Shown here: positions 8,954-18,002 of the stretch, piece by piece
Layout: each line of letters begins with the position of its first letter
Position numbering within the stretch: position 1 is the stretch's first letter
From: Paucimonas lemoignei
Lineage (GTDB): Bacteria > Pseudomonadota > Gammaproteobacteria > Pseudomonadales > Pseudomonadaceae
Direction: 5' to 3'
NCBI GenBank assembly: GCA_900475325.1
Contig: LS483371.1
Location: 3,286,001-3,350,000 of the forward strand
DNA length: 64,000 nucleotides
Notes under the pieces: model-generated
What the model was told of the DNA's origin: nothing
Database searches by the model: none
The model's input: the letters and a program-made list of their open reading frames with translations, nothing else
Made by a program: the position numbers and the translations under genes

Positions 8954-9469
8954 TTAGCTGCCGACGGTTCCGAGCAACTGATCGCGCAGGTCCGGGTTGC
9001 GGGTTTTGGGGCTTAGCCAGATATCGAAAAAAGCTTTGGCAAACTGCGGATCTTGTACAACGTGTTGAAGCTTCTCACCGACGTAAAAGCGCGCTTCACG
9101 ACCGGGCAGATAAACGCCGGTGATTTTCGAACCGGCCTGGACATCGACAAACGCCTGCTCCATCTGCGCTTGCCACTGAGCGATCTGCGCGTCGCTGACA
9201 GGACCAGGCGACGTGCGCTTGATTTCGTCAACGCTGGCCTCGACCAGCTCCTCGCGGGTGATGGCCCGGTGGTAGGTCAGCTCAAGCGCAAAGGGCTGAT
9301 CACCGTTCAATGGTGCACTGGTACTCCACAGACGCGCCGTATAGACCCGGAAGCCAAACACCCGCAAATCACCACCACCCACGACTTGGGCACCGGGCAG
9401 CACTTCCTGCCAACGCGCCAGCGCCGGACCACTCATCAGCAACAGAATCATCAGCCATCGATGCGGCAT
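8954..9469 (-). CDS. chalcone isomerase-like periplasmic protein
   Basis: From ATG 9469 (MPHRWLM) the protein is 171 residues with a signal peptide (LMILLLMSGPALA). The mature sequence has the chalcone-isomerase-like fold features V-L-P-G-A-Q-V-V-G-G-G, L-R-V-F-G-F-R-V-Y-T-A-R-L-W and the long amphipathic region Q-W-Q-A-Q-M-E-Q-A-F. Bacterial members are not true flavonoid enzymes and may bind fatty acids or similar ligands. A longer frame from 9505 exists; the later start has AGAGG nearby and leaves a normal signal peptide. A promoter-like motif lies about 60 bases upstream. Confidence 0.88.
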   Translation of the reverse strand: MPHRWLMILLLMSGPALARWQEVLPGAQVVGGGDLRVFGFRVYTARLWSTSAPLNGDQPFALELTYHRAITREELVEASVDEIKRTSPGPVSDAQIAQWQAQMEQAFVDVQAGSKITGVYLPGREARFYVGEKLQHVVQDPQFAKAFFDIWLSPKTRNPDLRDQLLGTVGS

Positions 9470-9526
9470 AAAGGCAGCCTCTTTAACCTGGTCTAACGGC
9501 AGCAAAAACTGCCGACTCGACTACAA

Positions 9527-9555
9527 ACTTATACGCAGCTTGCAGTTTTGTACAA
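9527..9555 (-). promoter_or_regulatory. composite motif copy 2 / candidate promoter of the CHI-like-DUF3833 operon
   Basis: On the minus strand TTGTACA, 13 bases, CGTATAAGT; the same element as at 4509-4537. TTGTAC and TATAAG, 16 bases apart, fit -35/-10 boxes ending about 58 bases before the start codon at 9469. The half sites TGTACA and CGTATA suggest that a dimeric regulator binds across the promoter. Confidence 0.55.
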
Positions 9556-9613
9556 TTAATAGACCAAATATTGAGGTGCCTGATGTTGATGCATGGCTGA
9601 ATACGTCCGCTCG

Positions 9614-10204
9614 TCACACGCCCTGACTGAAAACCGGCTCCCCCAGGTTCAGCATCAAGCGGTTAGCCCACGCGAAAATCGAGATGGCATGAATCAGGTC
9701 CAGTACCTGCGCGTCATCCAGACCTTGAGCCCGCAGCGGCTGGATGTGTTCGGCTGTGAGCGCTGCCGGATCCAGCGTCAGGTCGATCGAGAACTGGACA
9801 ATGGCCTTCTCCCGGTCGGTGGTGCCAGCCGTTTGCGGATCGCTGAAAATCTGTGCGATGACATCATTGCGCTTGGCCAGTTGCTCGAAACGCTGGGCGT
9901 GAACCGAGGCGCAATACACACATTGATTGATACGTGAGACCACGGTACTGGCCAGTTCACGCTCGGCGCGCGACAGCCCGCCTGGCGCGTACATGATGGC
10001 GTTGAACGCCAGTGAACGCTGGCGCAGCACCTCAGGCTCATGGGCAAGCGTCAGGTAATAATCGGAAACCTTGGCTTGCGGGTGGCTTTCTTCCAGCACG
10101 GCCAACTGGTCTGGAGTGGCGCTATCGAGTTTGATGGTCGGCAGCCAGGCTTTCCAGCCCAGCACTTCACTGGTGAAGCCATTGATGCGGATCGGTTCGC
10201 TCAT
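9614..10204 (-). CDS. alkylhydroperoxidase (AhpD-like) domain protein, Avi_7169-type
   Basis: A 196-residue carboxymuconolactone-decarboxylase/AhpD-fold protein. The redox motif is C-V-Y-C-A-S-V-H (about residues 98-105), with upstream MYAPGGLSRAERELAS, as in peroxidase-related AhpD proteins. The active Cys pair and His suggest peroxidase or disulfide chemistry in the cytosol. Its ATG overlaps the stop of the preceding CMD-domain gene (ATGA). Last gene of an operon with a flavin monooxygenase and a peptide-type ABC importer, which implies handling of reactive by-products during oxidation of the imported compound (inference). Confidence 0.88.
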   Translation of the reverse strand: MSEPIRINGFTSEVLGWKAWLPTIKLDSATPDQLAVLEESHPQAKVSDYYLTLAHEPEVLRQRSLAFNAIMYAPGGLSRAERELASTVVSRINQCVYCASVHAQRFEQLAKRNDVIAQIFSDPQTAGTTDREKAIVQFSIDLTLDPAALTAEHIQPLRAQGLDDAQVLDLIHAISIFAWANRLMLNLGEPVFSQGV

Positions 10205-10722
10205 GAGGCGGCTCCTGCGGACAACAAGGCTGCCAGGCCAGCAGCCAGCCTGACTTGATAGGACAAAAACGCAATCAACTGCGACAACAGGACAATTTCC
10301 GCTGTCGACAACCCAGCCTGTTGCAGCACAACAAGCGCCTGACGATCGCCTTCCACCGGGCGTTCGATGAGCGTGCGAGTGAACACCAGAATCGCTTGTA
10401 ACCGATGATCACCCAGCGCCTCCAGCTGACCCGCGCTCACCGCAGCAACCCAGGCCGGGTCAACATTCAGGCCTTGCAACTGCTCCAGGTAATACTCAGC
10501 CAACAGTGGATTGGGGGTCAGATGGATGGCGAAGTACGCCACCCATAACCGCTCGCTCAGGGCGAGATTATCGGTGAGTTGCGGATCAAAAAACTGTGCA
10601 TGGCTGCTTTGAGTGGCCGCCAGGACTTTGTCCCGGGCGTGGCGGACGCGGTGCAGTTCCGTGCCAGGTGTGATGCCCAACAGGGTGTCGAGCACATCGA
10701 CAGATTCAGGGGTGATCGTCAT
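10201..10722 (-). CDS. CMD domain protein, Avi_7170-type
   Basis: From ATG 10722 (MTITPESVDVLD), with AAGGACC just upstream, the protein is 173 residues. It has the helical CMD/AhpD fold pattern (RLWVAYFAIHLTPNPLLAEYY; ILVFTRTLIERP) but lacks the C-x-x-C motif of its neighbour. Pairs of one Cys-containing and one Cys-less member, next to an ABC importer and a monooxygenase, are a recurrent arrangement, so the two probably form a hetero-complex (inference). Confidence 0.85.
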   Translation of the reverse strand: MTITPESVDVLDTLLGITPGTELHRVRHARDKVLAATQSSHAQFFDPQLTDNLALSERLWVAYFAIHLTPNPLLAEYYLEQLQGLNVDPAWVAAVSAGQLEALGDHRLQAILVFTRTLIERPVEGDRQALVVLQQAGLSTAEIVLLSQLIAFLSYQVRLAAGLAALLSAGAAS

Positions 10723-10782
10723 GAAAGGTCCTTCGCAAATTTCAGCCAGGCCTGCCGACTTCACATCGGCAGGCTTGCGGGT

Positions 10783-12348
10783 TCAAGGCAGTTTGGTAAC
10801 CATGCTCGCCGCCGTGCGGTCGCTGACCAGTGGCTCGACTTTCAGGTCTTTACGGGCGGCCCAGATGTTCTGGTAGTGGAACAACGGAATGATGCCCACA
10901 TCATCAGCCACGACTTTGGCCGAGTCCTGCAGAATCGCTCGCCGCTTGGCTTCATCGAATTCGACAGTGGCGTTGACCAGCGCCTGATCCACCAGCGGAT
11001 TGCTGTAATGGCCCCAGTTGGAAGCGCCCTGCCCTTTGGCGCTGTTGACGGTGGTCAGAATGTTGGTCAATGCGTAAGCCGCTTCGCCGGTGCCATTGCC
11101 CCAGGCAATTACGCTGATTGCCAATTCATTCTTGTTCGCCTTGCCGGCGTACACCGCCCAGGGCAGCACTTCGAGCTGCACTTTCACGCCAATCCGCGAC
11201 CAGAATTGCGCCACTGCCTGCATGGTTTCCGGCGCTTGCGGGTAACGATCGCCCGGCACATGCACCGTCAACTGGAAGCCTTCGGGAAAGCCCGCTTCTT
11301 TAAGCAGCGCTTTGGCCTGGGTCGGGTCATACGGGATGTTTTTCAGATCAGGGTTGTAGCCGAAGGTCTTGGCGGGCATCCATTGATTGGCCTCGGTCAC
11401 CGTGCTTTGCATGATGCGCTCGACGATGGCCGGACGGTTGATGGCCAGGGACAGCGCCTTGCGTACGCGCACGTCCAATAGCGGGTTCTGCTCCAGGGTC
11501 TTGCCGGCATTGTCACGGATAAATTCGTTTGGTCCGGCCCGGAATGAAGGCTGGATCAGCAGTGCACGCAGGCCGGGATACGCGTAGACCTTGACGTTCG
11601 GGCTCTGGCGCAGACGCGCTACGTCAGTGGGCGAAACCTTGTCGATCACATCCACATCCCCTGCCAGCAAAGCGGCGGTGCGGCTGGCGGGGTTGGCGAT
11701 GAAGCGATAATCGACGCTGTCCCAGGTCGGCTTGGCGCCGTAGTAGTCTTTATTGCGTTCGAAAATCGTGCGGTCACCCGGCACATACGACACGAAGCGA
11801 TAAGGCCCGGTGCCGACCATGGCCTTGCCGGAGTTGTAGTCGGCGCTGGACGCATTGGCCCCCACATGGCGGCTGACGATATAGATCGAATCCACGTCTG
11901 GCAGCAGGTTGGCGTTGGGCGTGCGGGTCTTGATGATCAAGGTGTGGTCGTCTTTTGCCTGGACCGACTCAACCGTACGCATCGCACCGGCATATGACGC
12001 CACCGCGCCCGGCACACTGCGCGAACGCTCGAAGGAAAACACAAAGTCATCGGCGGTCAACGGCTTGCCGTCCTGCCATTTGACGTCATCGCGCAGAGCG
12101 AACTCCCAGGTTTTGTCGTCCAGCACTTTCCAGCTCTTGGCCAGACCAGGCAGGGTTTTGTCGTCGCGACGATTGACCAGGGATTCGAAGGCATGCAATG
12201 CCACCGAGCGGTCACCGGCATAGTTGTTCAGTTGCGGGTCAAGGGATGACACCGGGTCGGCGTAACCGATACGCAGGGTTTCGGCTGAGGCGCCACCAGC
12301 CGACAGAATCAGAGCCGAGGCCAGCAGTGAACGAACAAGAGGTTTCAT
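10783..12348 (-). CDS. ABC transporter periplasmic substrate-binding protein (peptide/nickel family 5)
   Basis: Starting at ATG 12348 (MKPLVRSLLASALILSAGGASAE) the protein is 521 residues with a clear Sec signal peptide. The mature protein has family-5 hallmarks: L-R-I-G-Y-A-D-P-V-S-S-L-D-P-Q, then W-E-F-A-L-R-D-D-V-K-W-Q-D-G-K-P-L-T-A-D-D, and P-Y-D-P-T-Q-A-K-A-L-L-K-E-A-G-F. It delivers a ligand to the DppBCDF-like complex encoded just upstream. The real substrate is unknown; the monooxygenase and AhpD partners argue for a small organosulfur, modified peptide or plant-derived compound rather than simple dipeptides. Confidence 0.92.
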   Translation of the reverse strand: MKPLVRSLLASALILSAGGASAETLRIGYADPVSSLDPQLNNYAGDRSVALHAFESLVNRRDDKTLPGLAKSWKVLDDKTWEFALRDDVKWQDGKPLTADDFVFSFERSRSVPGAVASYAGAMRTVESVQAKDDHTLIIKTRTPNANLLPDVDSIYIVSRHVGANASSADYNSGKAMVGTGPYRFVSYVPGDRTIFERNKDYYGAKPTWDSVDYRFIANPASRTAALLAGDVDVIDKVSPTDVARLRQSPNVKVYAYPGLRALLIQPSFRAGPNEFIRDNAGKTLEQNPLLDVRVRKALSLAINRPAIVERIMQSTVTEANQWMPAKTFGYNPDLKNIPYDPTQAKALLKEAGFPEGFQLTVHVPGDRYPQAPETMQAVAQFWSRIGVKVQLEVLPWAVYAGKANKNELAISVIAWGNGTGEAAYALTNILTTVNSAKGQGASNWGHYSNPLVDQALVNATVEFDEAKRRAILQDSAKVVADDVGIIPLFHYQNIWAARKDLKVEPLVSDRTAASMVTKLP

Positions 12349-12404
12349 GTGTGGATTCCTTGAACGCAATGGCAAAGAGATGACGGGCGTCGAAGCGCGC
12401 CCGT

Positions 12405-13418
12405 TCAGGCAGTTTCGTTGAGGTGGCAAGCGCTCAGGTGGTTGGGCGCAACCTCCCTGAGCGGCGGAACTTCCACGCGACAGCGCGCCATGGCGTGCGG
12501 GCAACGAGGATGAAAATGACACCCGGCAGGCGGGTTCAGCGGACTGGGGATTTCCCCTTTGATCGCGTCATAACGGGCACTGCGAATATCGAAGCGCGGA
12601 ATCTGCGCCAGCAACGCCTGGGTGTAGGGATGGTTGGCGCGGCTGAACAGATCGTCCACGTCGGCGCTTTCCACGACCCGGCCCAGGTACATCACGACCA
12701 CGCGGTCGCACAGGTGCTCGACCACGCCCAGGTCATGGCTGATGAACAGGTAAGTCAGCCCCAGCTCGTCACGCAGGTCCATGAACAGGTTGAGAATCTG
12801 CGCCTGAATCGACACGTCCAGCGCCGCCACCGATTCGTCGCAGACCAGCAACTCAGGCTGCACTGCCAGGGCTCGGGCGATGCCGATGCGCTGACGCTGG
12901 CCCCCGCTGAACTGATGCGGATAGCGTTGGCGCAATTGCGGGCTGAGGCCGGCGCGCTGCAGTTGCGCGCTGACGTAATCGTCGAAGCCGGCCTTATCGG
13001 TCAGGCCATGCAACAGCGCACCCTCACCCACGATGCGGTCCACGCGCAGGCGCGGATTCAGGCTGGCCGATGGGTCCTGAAAGATCATCTGGATCTTCAG
13101 ACGCGCCGCCTGACGCTCGGCAGGATTCAGGTCTTCGATGGGCTTGCCGTCGATGGATGCCGTGCCCGAAGACACCGGCAGCAATCCGGCGACCATACGC
13201 CCCAGCGTTGACTTGCCGCAGCCGGACTCACCCACCAGCCCCACGACTTCGCCACGAGCAATACGCAAATCAACCCGATCCACCGCCTGCGTTGCCGCCT
13301 GCGGACGGCTCAGTTGCAGGCGTTGCAGGGTGCGCTGCAGTCCGGTGTCGGGGGTGACTCTGCCGAACGTCTTGCTGACCTGACGCAATTCGATGATGGG
13401 TGTCGATTCGTTACTCAT
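12405..13418 (-). CDS. ABC transporter ATP-binding protein (DppF/OppF type)
   Basis: A 337-residue ATPase with Walker A G-E-S-G-C-G-K-S-T (about residues 65-73), signature F-S-G-G-Q-R-Q-R, and Walker B L-L-V-C-D-E-S-V-A-A-L-D. The usual DEP is DES here, which still keeps the catalytic Glu. The C-terminal oligopeptide-transporter extension has the Cys-rich G-C-H-F-H-P-R-C-P. It overlaps the DppD-type gene by 8 bases, so the two ATPases are translated together. Confidence 0.93.
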   Translation of the reverse strand: MSNESTPIIELRQVSKTFGRVTPDTGLQRTLQRLQLSRPQAATQAVDRVDLRIARGEVVGLVGESGCGKSTLGRMVAGLLPVSSGTASIDGKPIEDLNPAERQAARLKIQMIFQDPSASLNPRLRVDRIVGEGALLHGLTDKAGFDDYVSAQLQRAGLSPQLRQRYPHQFSGGQRQRIGIARALAVQPELLVCDESVAALDVSIQAQILNLFMDLRDELGLTYLFISHDLGVVEHLCDRVVVMYLGRVVESADVDDLFSRANHPYTQALLAQIPRFDIRSARYDAIKGEIPSPLNPPAGCHFHPRCPHAMARCRVEVPPLREVAPNHLSACHLNETA

Positions 13419-14421
13419 CGCCAGCTCCTGGATGAAAACAGCGGACCAGCCGACCCGGCTCCAGCTCGACGTTGGGCGGTTCCTGCTCGCAGATCGCCGT
13501 CATTCGCGAGCAACGCGCCGCAAAGGCACACCCGGCGGGCATCGACAGCAGGTCCGGTGCCATGCCAGGGATTTGCCGCAGGCGCTGGCCCCGTTTGTTG
13601 CGGCTCGGCAGGCTGTCGATCAAGCCTCGGGTATAAGGGTGTTGCGGATGGTCAAGCACGGCATCGACGCTGCCCTGCTCAACGATACGTCCGGCGTACA
13701 TGACAGCGATGTCGTCCGCCAGACCGGCCACAACCGACAGGTCGTGAGTGATCCAGATCAGCGACGTGCCCTGCTGACGGACCAGCTTTTGCACTTCGCT
13801 GAGGATCTGCGCCTGAATGGTGACGTCCAGCGCGGTGGTCGGCTCATCGGCAATGATCAAGTCCGGCGAATGCAGTAAGGCAATGGCAATCGCGACCCGC
13901 TGACGCATGCCGCCCGACAACTGATGCGGGTAGGCCCGCAGACGTTCGTCCGGGCTGGCGATGCCCAGCAGCGCCAATGTGCGACTGGCGTGCGCCCGGG
14001 CTTCGGCACGGCTGAGCGGTTGATGCGCGCGCACGGCTTCAATCATTTGCGTATCGACGCGCAGCACCGGATTGAGGGTCATCATCGGGTCCTGAAAAAT
14101 CATCGCGATGCGATTGCCTTGCAGGTGCCTCAGTTCGGCACCAGACAAGCGAGTCAGATCCCGACCTTTGAACAGCACCTCGCCGCCACTGATCCGCCCC
14201 GGCTCATCCACCAGGCCGAGAATCGAGAAACCGGTCACCGATTTGCCCGAACCCGACTCCCCCACCAGCCCGAGGATGCGCCCGGGCTGAAGACGTAAAG
14301 ACACATCGCGCACCGCTGGCAACACGCCCGCGCGGGTATAAAACGAGGTGCTCAGATTACGCACCTCCAGGGTCGGCGCTGCGCTCGACACCGGCTCGGA
14401 CAGGATTTGCTGGACCGTCAT
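13411..14421 (-). CDS. ABC transporter ATP-binding protein (DppD/OppD type)
   Basis: 336 residues. Walker A G-E-S-G-S-G-K-S-V (about 55-63), signature L-S-G-G-M-R-Q-R, Walker B L-I-I-A-D-E-P-T-T-A-L-D, and the C-terminal G-C-A-F-A-A-R-C segment of the oligopeptide subfamily. Its ATG overlaps the stop of the DppC-type permease gene (ATGA). Cytosolic face of the importer. Confidence 0.93.
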   Translation of the reverse strand: MTVQQILSEPVSSAAPTLEVRNLSTSFYTRAGVLPAVRDVSLRLQPGRILGLVGESGSGKSVTGFSILGLVDEPGRISGGEVLFKGRDLTRLSGAELRHLQGNRIAMIFQDPMMTLNPVLRVDTQMIEAVRAHQPLSRAEARAHASRTLALLGIASPDERLRAYPHQLSGGMRQRVAIAIALLHSPDLIIADEPTTALDVTIQAQILSEVQKLVRQQGTSLIWITHDLSVVAGLADDIAVMYAGRIVEQGSVDAVLDHPQHPYTRGLIDSLPSRNKRGQRLRQIPGMAPDLLSMPAGCAFAARCSRMTAICEQEPPNVELEPGRLVRCFHPGAGDE

Positions 14422-15338
14422 CGCTGCAACCTCGGATTCAAGACATCGCGCAACTGGTCACCCACCAGATTGATGGCGACGATAGTCACCAGCAACGCCA
14501 GCCCAGGGTAGAAACTGATCCAGTATTCGTCGCTGAGCATGTACTGGAAGCCGTTGGCGATCAGCAGGCCCAGCGATGGCTCGGTGATGGGCACGCCAAG
14601 GCCGAGAAACGACAGCGTCGCTTCCAGGGTGATGCCCCTGGCAATCTGCAACGCACCAATGACAATCAGCGGCGGCAGGCAATTGGGCAGGATGTGCCCG
14701 ACCACGATGCGCCACGCGCCGATACCCTGGCCGCGAGCGGCATCGACATACTCGCGTCGGCTTTCGGTCAGCGCCTGGCCCCGTGCGGTTCGGGCGTAGT
14801 AGGCCCATTCCAGCACCACCAGGGTCAGCATCACGTTGCCAACGCCCTTGCCCAGCCACGCGAGGATCATCAACGCCATGAGGATCACCGGGAACGACAA
14901 CAGCAAATCCACCAGGCGCATCAACAAGGCATCGACCCAGCCGCCGACATAGGCGGACAGCAGCCCCAGCAGAGTGCCCAGCACGGCGGCAATCACGGCC
15001 GAGCCAATCCCCACCCAAAGGCTGATACGCAAGCCATAAATAATGGCCGAGAGCAGATCCCGCCCCTGACCATCCGTGCCCAGCCAGTAGGTATAACCAC
15101 CGTCGACGTTGGCTGTACCGGGCGGTAGCCGAGCATCGAGGACATTGAGTTGCATCAGGTCGTAGGGGTTCTGAAACACGATCCAGGGCGCCAGTGCAGC
15201 AATGGCAATAATCGTCAGCAGGACCACCAAACCGGCCACCGCAACAGGCGACGATTTGAATTCATCGAGGTTTCTACGCCAGGGCGACTGCGCCTTGAAA
15301 ACTGGGGCCTTGACGGGTGTGACGGACACTTGGCTCAT
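14418..15338 (-). CDS. ABC transporter permease (DppC type)
   Basis: A 306-residue inner-membrane permease with six predicted spans (first: AVAGLVVLLTIIAIAALAPW) and the OppC N-terminal domain. The coupling EAA loop is visible as A-R-G-Q-G-I-G-A-W-R-I-V-V-G-H-I-L-P-N. ATGA overlaps join it to both neighbours, indicating a tightly coupled operon. Confidence 0.93.
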   Translation of the reverse strand: MSQVSVTPVKAPVFKAQSPWRRNLDEFKSSPVAVAGLVVLLTIIAIAALAPWIVFQNPYDLMQLNVLDARLPPGTANVDGGYTYWLGTDGQGRDLLSAIIYGLRISLWVGIGSAVIAAVLGTLLGLLSAYVGGWVDALLMRLVDLLLSFPVILMALMILAWLGKGVGNVMLTLVVLEWAYYARTARGQALTESRREYVDAARGQGIGAWRIVVGHILPNCLPPLIVIGALQIARGITLEATLSFLGLGVPITEPSLGLLIANGFQYMLSDEYWISFYPGLALLVTIVAINLVGDQLRDVLNPRLQR

Positions 15339-16309
15339 GGTTTCACCTGCGCGCGAACTCGCGGATCAAGCACGTAATACAAGCCATCGACGATCAGATT
15401 GAGCACCACGAAAATCACCACCACAACCATCAGGTAAGCCACCACAACCGGGCGGTCGAGCATATTGATACTGTCCAGAATCAGCTTGCCGGCACCGGGC
15501 CAGGCAAAGATACTTTCGGTCACTACCGCGTAGGCAATGGTCGACCCCAACTCCATGGCCAATACCGTCACCAGCGGGATCATGGTGTTGCGCATCACAT
15601 GCATGCACATCACCCGAACCCGTGATAGTCCCTTAGCGCGGGCAAATTTGACGTATTCCTGAGGCAGCACTTCACGCACCCCGGCGCGGGTCAGGCGCAG
15701 CACCAGCGATATCTTGAACAACGCCAGATTCAGCGCGGGCAGGATCAGATGCTGCAAGCCGTCCAGGGTCAGGAATGACCACTGGATACCGAACAGCTCA
15801 CGGGTCTCGCCGCGACCACTGGCGGGCAGCCAGCCGAGCTTGATCGAGAACAGCATGATCATCATCAGGGCCACCCAGAATGCCGGCAGTGAAAACCCTA
15901 CGATGCTGCTGGCCATAAGGATTTTCGAGAGTGGATGGTCCGGGTAAGTCCCGGCGAACATGCCCAATGGCACGCCCAGTACAACCGCCAGCAATAACGC
16001 ACAGAAGGCCAGCTCGAAGGTGGCAGGCAGGCGTTGCAGGATCAGGCGCATGGCGTCTTCGTGATAGACGAAACTCTGGCCCAGATTGCCCTGCACCGCG
16101 CCTTTGAGAAACAGCAGGTATTGCTGCCACAGCGGTTTGTCCAGGCCCAGATGGGCGATGGCTGCCAGACGCTCGGCCTGGTTAAGGTCTTCACCCACCA
16201 GAATGTCCATGGGGTTGCCGATGGCATTGAGGCCGATAAACACCACCAGGGTCATCAGCAACACCACCAGCAATGACTGGCCCAGGCGCCGTACCGCCCA
16301 GCCGATCAT
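15335..16309 (-). CDS. ABC transporter permease (DppB type)
   Basis: From ATG 16309 (MIGWAVRRLGQSLLVVLLM) the protein is 324 residues. This start overlaps the stop of the monooxygenase gene as ATGA and gives the classical DppB N-terminus; a longer frame to 16348 would run into the upstream gene. The EAA loop is visible as A-R-A-K-G-L-S-R-V-R-V-M-C-M-H-V-M-R-N. Pairs with the DppC-type permease. Confidence 0.93.
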   Translation of the reverse strand: MIGWAVRRLGQSLLVVLLMTLVVFIGLNAIGNPMDILVGEDLNQAERLAAIAHLGLDKPLWQQYLLFLKGAVQGNLGQSFVYHEDAMRLILQRLPATFELAFCALLLAVVLGVPLGMFAGTYPDHPLSKILMASSIVGFSLPAFWVALMMIMLFSIKLGWLPASGRGETRELFGIQWSFLTLDGLQHLILPALNLALFKISLVLRLTRAGVREVLPQEYVKFARAKGLSRVRVMCMHVMRNTMIPLVTVLAMELGSTIAYAVVTESIFAWPGAGKLILDSINMLDRPVVVAYLMVVVVIFVVLNLIVDGLYYVLDPRVRAQVKP

Positions 16310-17766
16310 TCGCGCAGCTCTTGGGCGGTGGGCGCGCCCGCCACCCATTCATCACCCAGCAACTCGGGTTCGGCGTAGCTTTGCATGGCGGCGAAATGCA
16401 GCTCGATGTCTTCATTGAATAATTGCCCGGCGAGGCCTTGGGCCAGCCGTTTGGCGCCCTCGCTGATCGCCGGAATATCCCCCGACACCGCGCCATAACT
16501 CAGCGCCGCCGGGTAATTGAAGCAATGGATCTGACCGATACCGGGGCATGCACCCGGGGTCTTCTCCTTGAATTCGAAACACAGGCCCAGATCCGGCAAG
16601 TCTTCCAGCTCGGCACCCGGCTCATCCGCTGGTGGGGTAAAGCTGTCGCTCCAGGCACGGATATGGGACGCGAAGCTGGCGAACTCAGGACGCAGCTTGA
16701 AATCGGTCCGAAAACCAGTGGCGAATACCAGAAAATCCACTTCCAGCCTGGCTTGAGGTATATCCACCCACAGCCCACCGGCCGGATTCTGCAGCACGCC
16801 CAATACCGGGCTGTTCAACAAAAACCGCGCATTGGGTGAGCTGGAGACTCGCAAGGTACTGCCCCGTGGTGGTGGCACTTGCTGAGCATTGAGGTAGTTG
16901 CGGATTCGCCACTTCCAGGCGTCGGGCAAGCGCCAGTAACCGTGGGTCATGCCGGGGTTTCCGGCCCCCTTGCCTTTGTTGACCCGAGGCAGCTCGGCGC
17001 GCCGGATCAACAGATCGACCCGTTGCGCGCCAGCTTCCAATGCCGTGGCAGCACTGTCCATGGCCGATGCTCCGCCACCGATGACCGCCACCCGCTTGCC
17101 CACGAACCAGTCATCCTGCAGCCCATCCGATGAATGAGCCCAGACGCTGCGCGGCAAATCATGAGCGAAATCCGGAACCCAGGGCCCGCCCAGCCCATCG
17201 CGCCCGGTCGCCAGTACCACGTGGCGCGCCACGACACGCTGGTCTTCTCCAGCGTGGCTGACATCCAGTTCGACCAGACCGTCCGCACGGGGCTGAACCC
17301 GGGTGACCCGATGTTCGTTACGAACATCCAGATCCAGCACCTTGCGATACCAGCGCAAGTAATCAGCCCATTGCAGCCGGGGAATCTTGTCCAGTGCGGT
17401 CCAGGCCTCCAGACCAAACTGCGCCTCGAACCAGGCACGGAAGGTCAAGGCAGGCAAGCCCAGTGCCGGCCCCGTCAGCTGTTTGGGCGAGCGCAGGGTT
17501 TGCATGCGCGCGGTGGTTGCCCAAGGACCTTCGAAGCCGGTCGGTGATTGATCATAGGTTCGCGCAACAATCCCGAGGTTGCGCAACTCGGCGGCCAGCG
17601 CCAGGCCTGCCATACCGCCGCCCACAATCGCTACGTCCAATACCGGCTGCCCGCGATCAAGACGCGGCTTGACCCACGGCGAAGCAGGCAAATCCAGCCA
17701 CTGCAAATCCTGTTGCAGGCGGGCTTGCAGCGCGGCAAGGCCGGTGGGGATCTTGAAGTCGGACAT
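16306..17766 (-). CDS. FAD/NAD(P)-binding monooxygenase-like oxidoreductase
   Basis: From ATG 17766 (MSDFKIPTG) the protein is 486 residues. It has an FAD-binding Rossmann motif V-G-G-G-M-A-G-L-A (about 48-56) and a second nucleotide-binding motif V-I-G-G-G-A-S-A-M-D (about 240-249), the layout of flavin-containing/Baeyer-Villiger-like monooxygenases. F-A-T-G-F marks the C-terminal nucleotide-contact region. First gene of the operon monooxygenase, ABC permeases, ATPases, binding protein, two CMD-fold proteins, so it probably oxidises the imported compound. The LysR gene about 240 bases upstream in the same direction is the likely regulator. Confidence 0.88.
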   Translation of the reverse strand: MSDFKIPTGLAALQARLQQDLQWLDLPASPWVKPRLDRGQPVLDVAIVGGGMAGLALAAELRNLGIVARTYDQSPTGFEGPWATTARMQTLRSPKQLTGPALGLPALTFRAWFEAQFGLEAWTALDKIPRLQWADYLRWYRKVLDLDVRNEHRVTRVQPRADGLVELDVSHAGEDQRVVARHVVLATGRDGLGGPWVPDFAHDLPRSVWAHSSDGLQDDWFVGKRVAVIGGGASAMDSAATALEAGAQRVDLLIRRAELPRVNKGKGAGNPGMTHGYWRLPDAWKWRIRNYLNAQQVPPPRGSTLRVSSSPNARFLLNSPVLGVLQNPAGGLWVDIPQARLEVDFLVFATGFRTDFKLRPEFASFASHIRAWSDSFTPPADEPGAELEDLPDLGLCFEFKEKTPGACPGIGQIHCFNYPAALSYGAVSGDIPAISEGAKRLAQGLAGQLFNEDIELHFAAMQSYAEPELLGDEWVAGAPTAQELRE

Positions 17767-18002
17767 TTTCAATACTCGGGATCGAGGAATGGCAGAGTTT
17801 TTTCGCAGGGCAGCTGTATTGCCAACCATACAAAAAACATTCCACACACATAACTTTATGCATTCAATAGGCTTATGCATTCATAAAACGAATACTAAAA
17901 GCCTGCGAATATTCCTTCAACGCCGATTATTGAATATTGATATTCCTAAAGTGAATAAGAACGATTTTTTACAGACGCTACAGAGGCTGCCAGTCGCCTG
18001 AC

